64,000 bases of DNA from Exiguobacterium undae DSM 14481 (GTDB taxonomy: Bacteria; Bacillota; Bacilli; Exiguobacteriales; Exiguobacteriaceae), in the NCBI RefSeq assembly GCF_000620805.1, contig NZ_KK211187.1:2156398-2220397 (forward strand), read 5' to 3'. The position numbers were made by a program, and so were the translations under genes. The notes under the pieces were generated by a model. The model made no database searches. It was given only the letters and a program-made list of their open reading frames with translations, and was not told where the DNA came from. Shown here one piece after another: positions 63,772 to 64,000 of the stretch; the stretch's first letter is position 1, and each line of letters begins with the position of its first letter.

Positions 63772-64000
63772 TTAGATTGTCTGCTTGATCTTTTTAGTTG
63801 GTTGCGCATTGAGTAAGGCAAAGGCCAAGGAATATAATTTTGCTTCTGCTGTATCGGCGCGACTCGTCAAGACAACGGGAGCCTTCGCCCCTACCAAGAT
63901 GGCAGCGACCGATGCATGTGCAAAATACATCAATGATTTATAAATCACGTTTCCGACTTCAATCTGAGGGACGACAAGAAGATCCGCTGCCCCCGCAACG
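63772..64000 (-). CDS. ptb: Phosphate butyryltransferase, C-terminal part (cut by window)
   Basis: The last 76 codons of a gene running off the right edge, stop codon at 63772-63774. The visible protein [30 protein letters not shown] is the highly conserved C-terminal core of the Pta/Ptb family. Being first before bcd and buk it is the phosphate butyryltransferase that makes acyl phosphate from branched acyl-CoA. The missing N-terminal two thirds lies outside the window. Confidence 0.92.
   Translation of the reverse strand, partial: VAGAADLLVVPQIEVGNVIYKSLMYFAHASVAAILVGAKAPVVLTSRADTAEAKLYSLAFALLNAQPTKKIKQTI

Overview
The window looks like a chromosomal segment of a low-to-mid GC member of the Bacillota, most probably Exiguobacterium or a close relative. 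This is an inference. It rests on strong AGGAGG-type ribosome binding sites, a Bacillus licheniformis-type liquefying alpha-amylase, T-box and TPP riboswitch control, CodY-like operators, and gene sets matching the Bacillus subtilis yqi-yqj-bkd region (brxB, artPQR-type transporter, yqjA, yqjE-type peptidase, rnz, ptb-bcd-buk-lpdV-bkdAA-bkdAB-bkdB) in rearranged order. I saw no rRNA, tRNA, insertion sequence, prophage or CRISPR array. Both ends cut genes: an alpha-amylase on the left and phosphate butyryltransferase on the right.

Layout. 0-10 kb: the amylase, an NAD(P)-binding reductase, then a long forward operon (MoxR ATPase, DUF58 protein, two peptide-type ABC permeases without an ATPase or binding protein, an FAD oxidase, a half-size MFS protein, an ABC-2 exporter) preceded by a CodY-like box. 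10-23 kb: MFS and EamA transporters, a large orphan histidine kinase, topB with two small partner genes, an SDR, and a structured repeat element at 11.6 kb. 22.6-27.4 kb: one reverse-strand transcript from rnz into a solitary ECF-type vitamin transporter with a DUF4430 lipoprotein; its fused ATPase keeps only complementary halves of the nucleotide sites. 27-40 kb: a sigma-region-3-like miniprotein, a Prli42-like miniprotein, YqjA, a glucosaminidase, ppaC, fadH under a FadR-like box, a ZIP transporter, a YedJ-like HD protein, an arginine-type ABC transporter with ARG-box-like sites, a bacilliredoxin, a methyltransferase and Spo0M. 40-50 kb: tenA with a TPP riboswitch, a YpuA-like secreted protein, an ABC-F gene behind a leader peptide and attenuator, an alanine symporter, a lipid kinase, an M23 endopeptidase and a class B PBP. 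50-64 kb: the complete trpEGDCFBA operon behind two tandem tryptophan T-boxes, followed upstream by the branched-chain keto acid operon.

How it works together: much of the window deals with amino-acid economy. The bkd operon turns leucine, isoleucine and valine into branched acyl-CoA primers and ATP. The trp operon makes tryptophan only when uncharged tRNA-Trp accumulates. Arginine-type and alanine importers bring in amino acids under candidate ArgR and CodY sites. The most striking single observations are the half-and-half ECF ATPase, the ABC-F leader-peptide attenuator, the tandem T-boxes whose discriminator-pairing base differs, the Prli42 candidate, and the CodY-linked MoxR/DUF58/ABC-permease operon.
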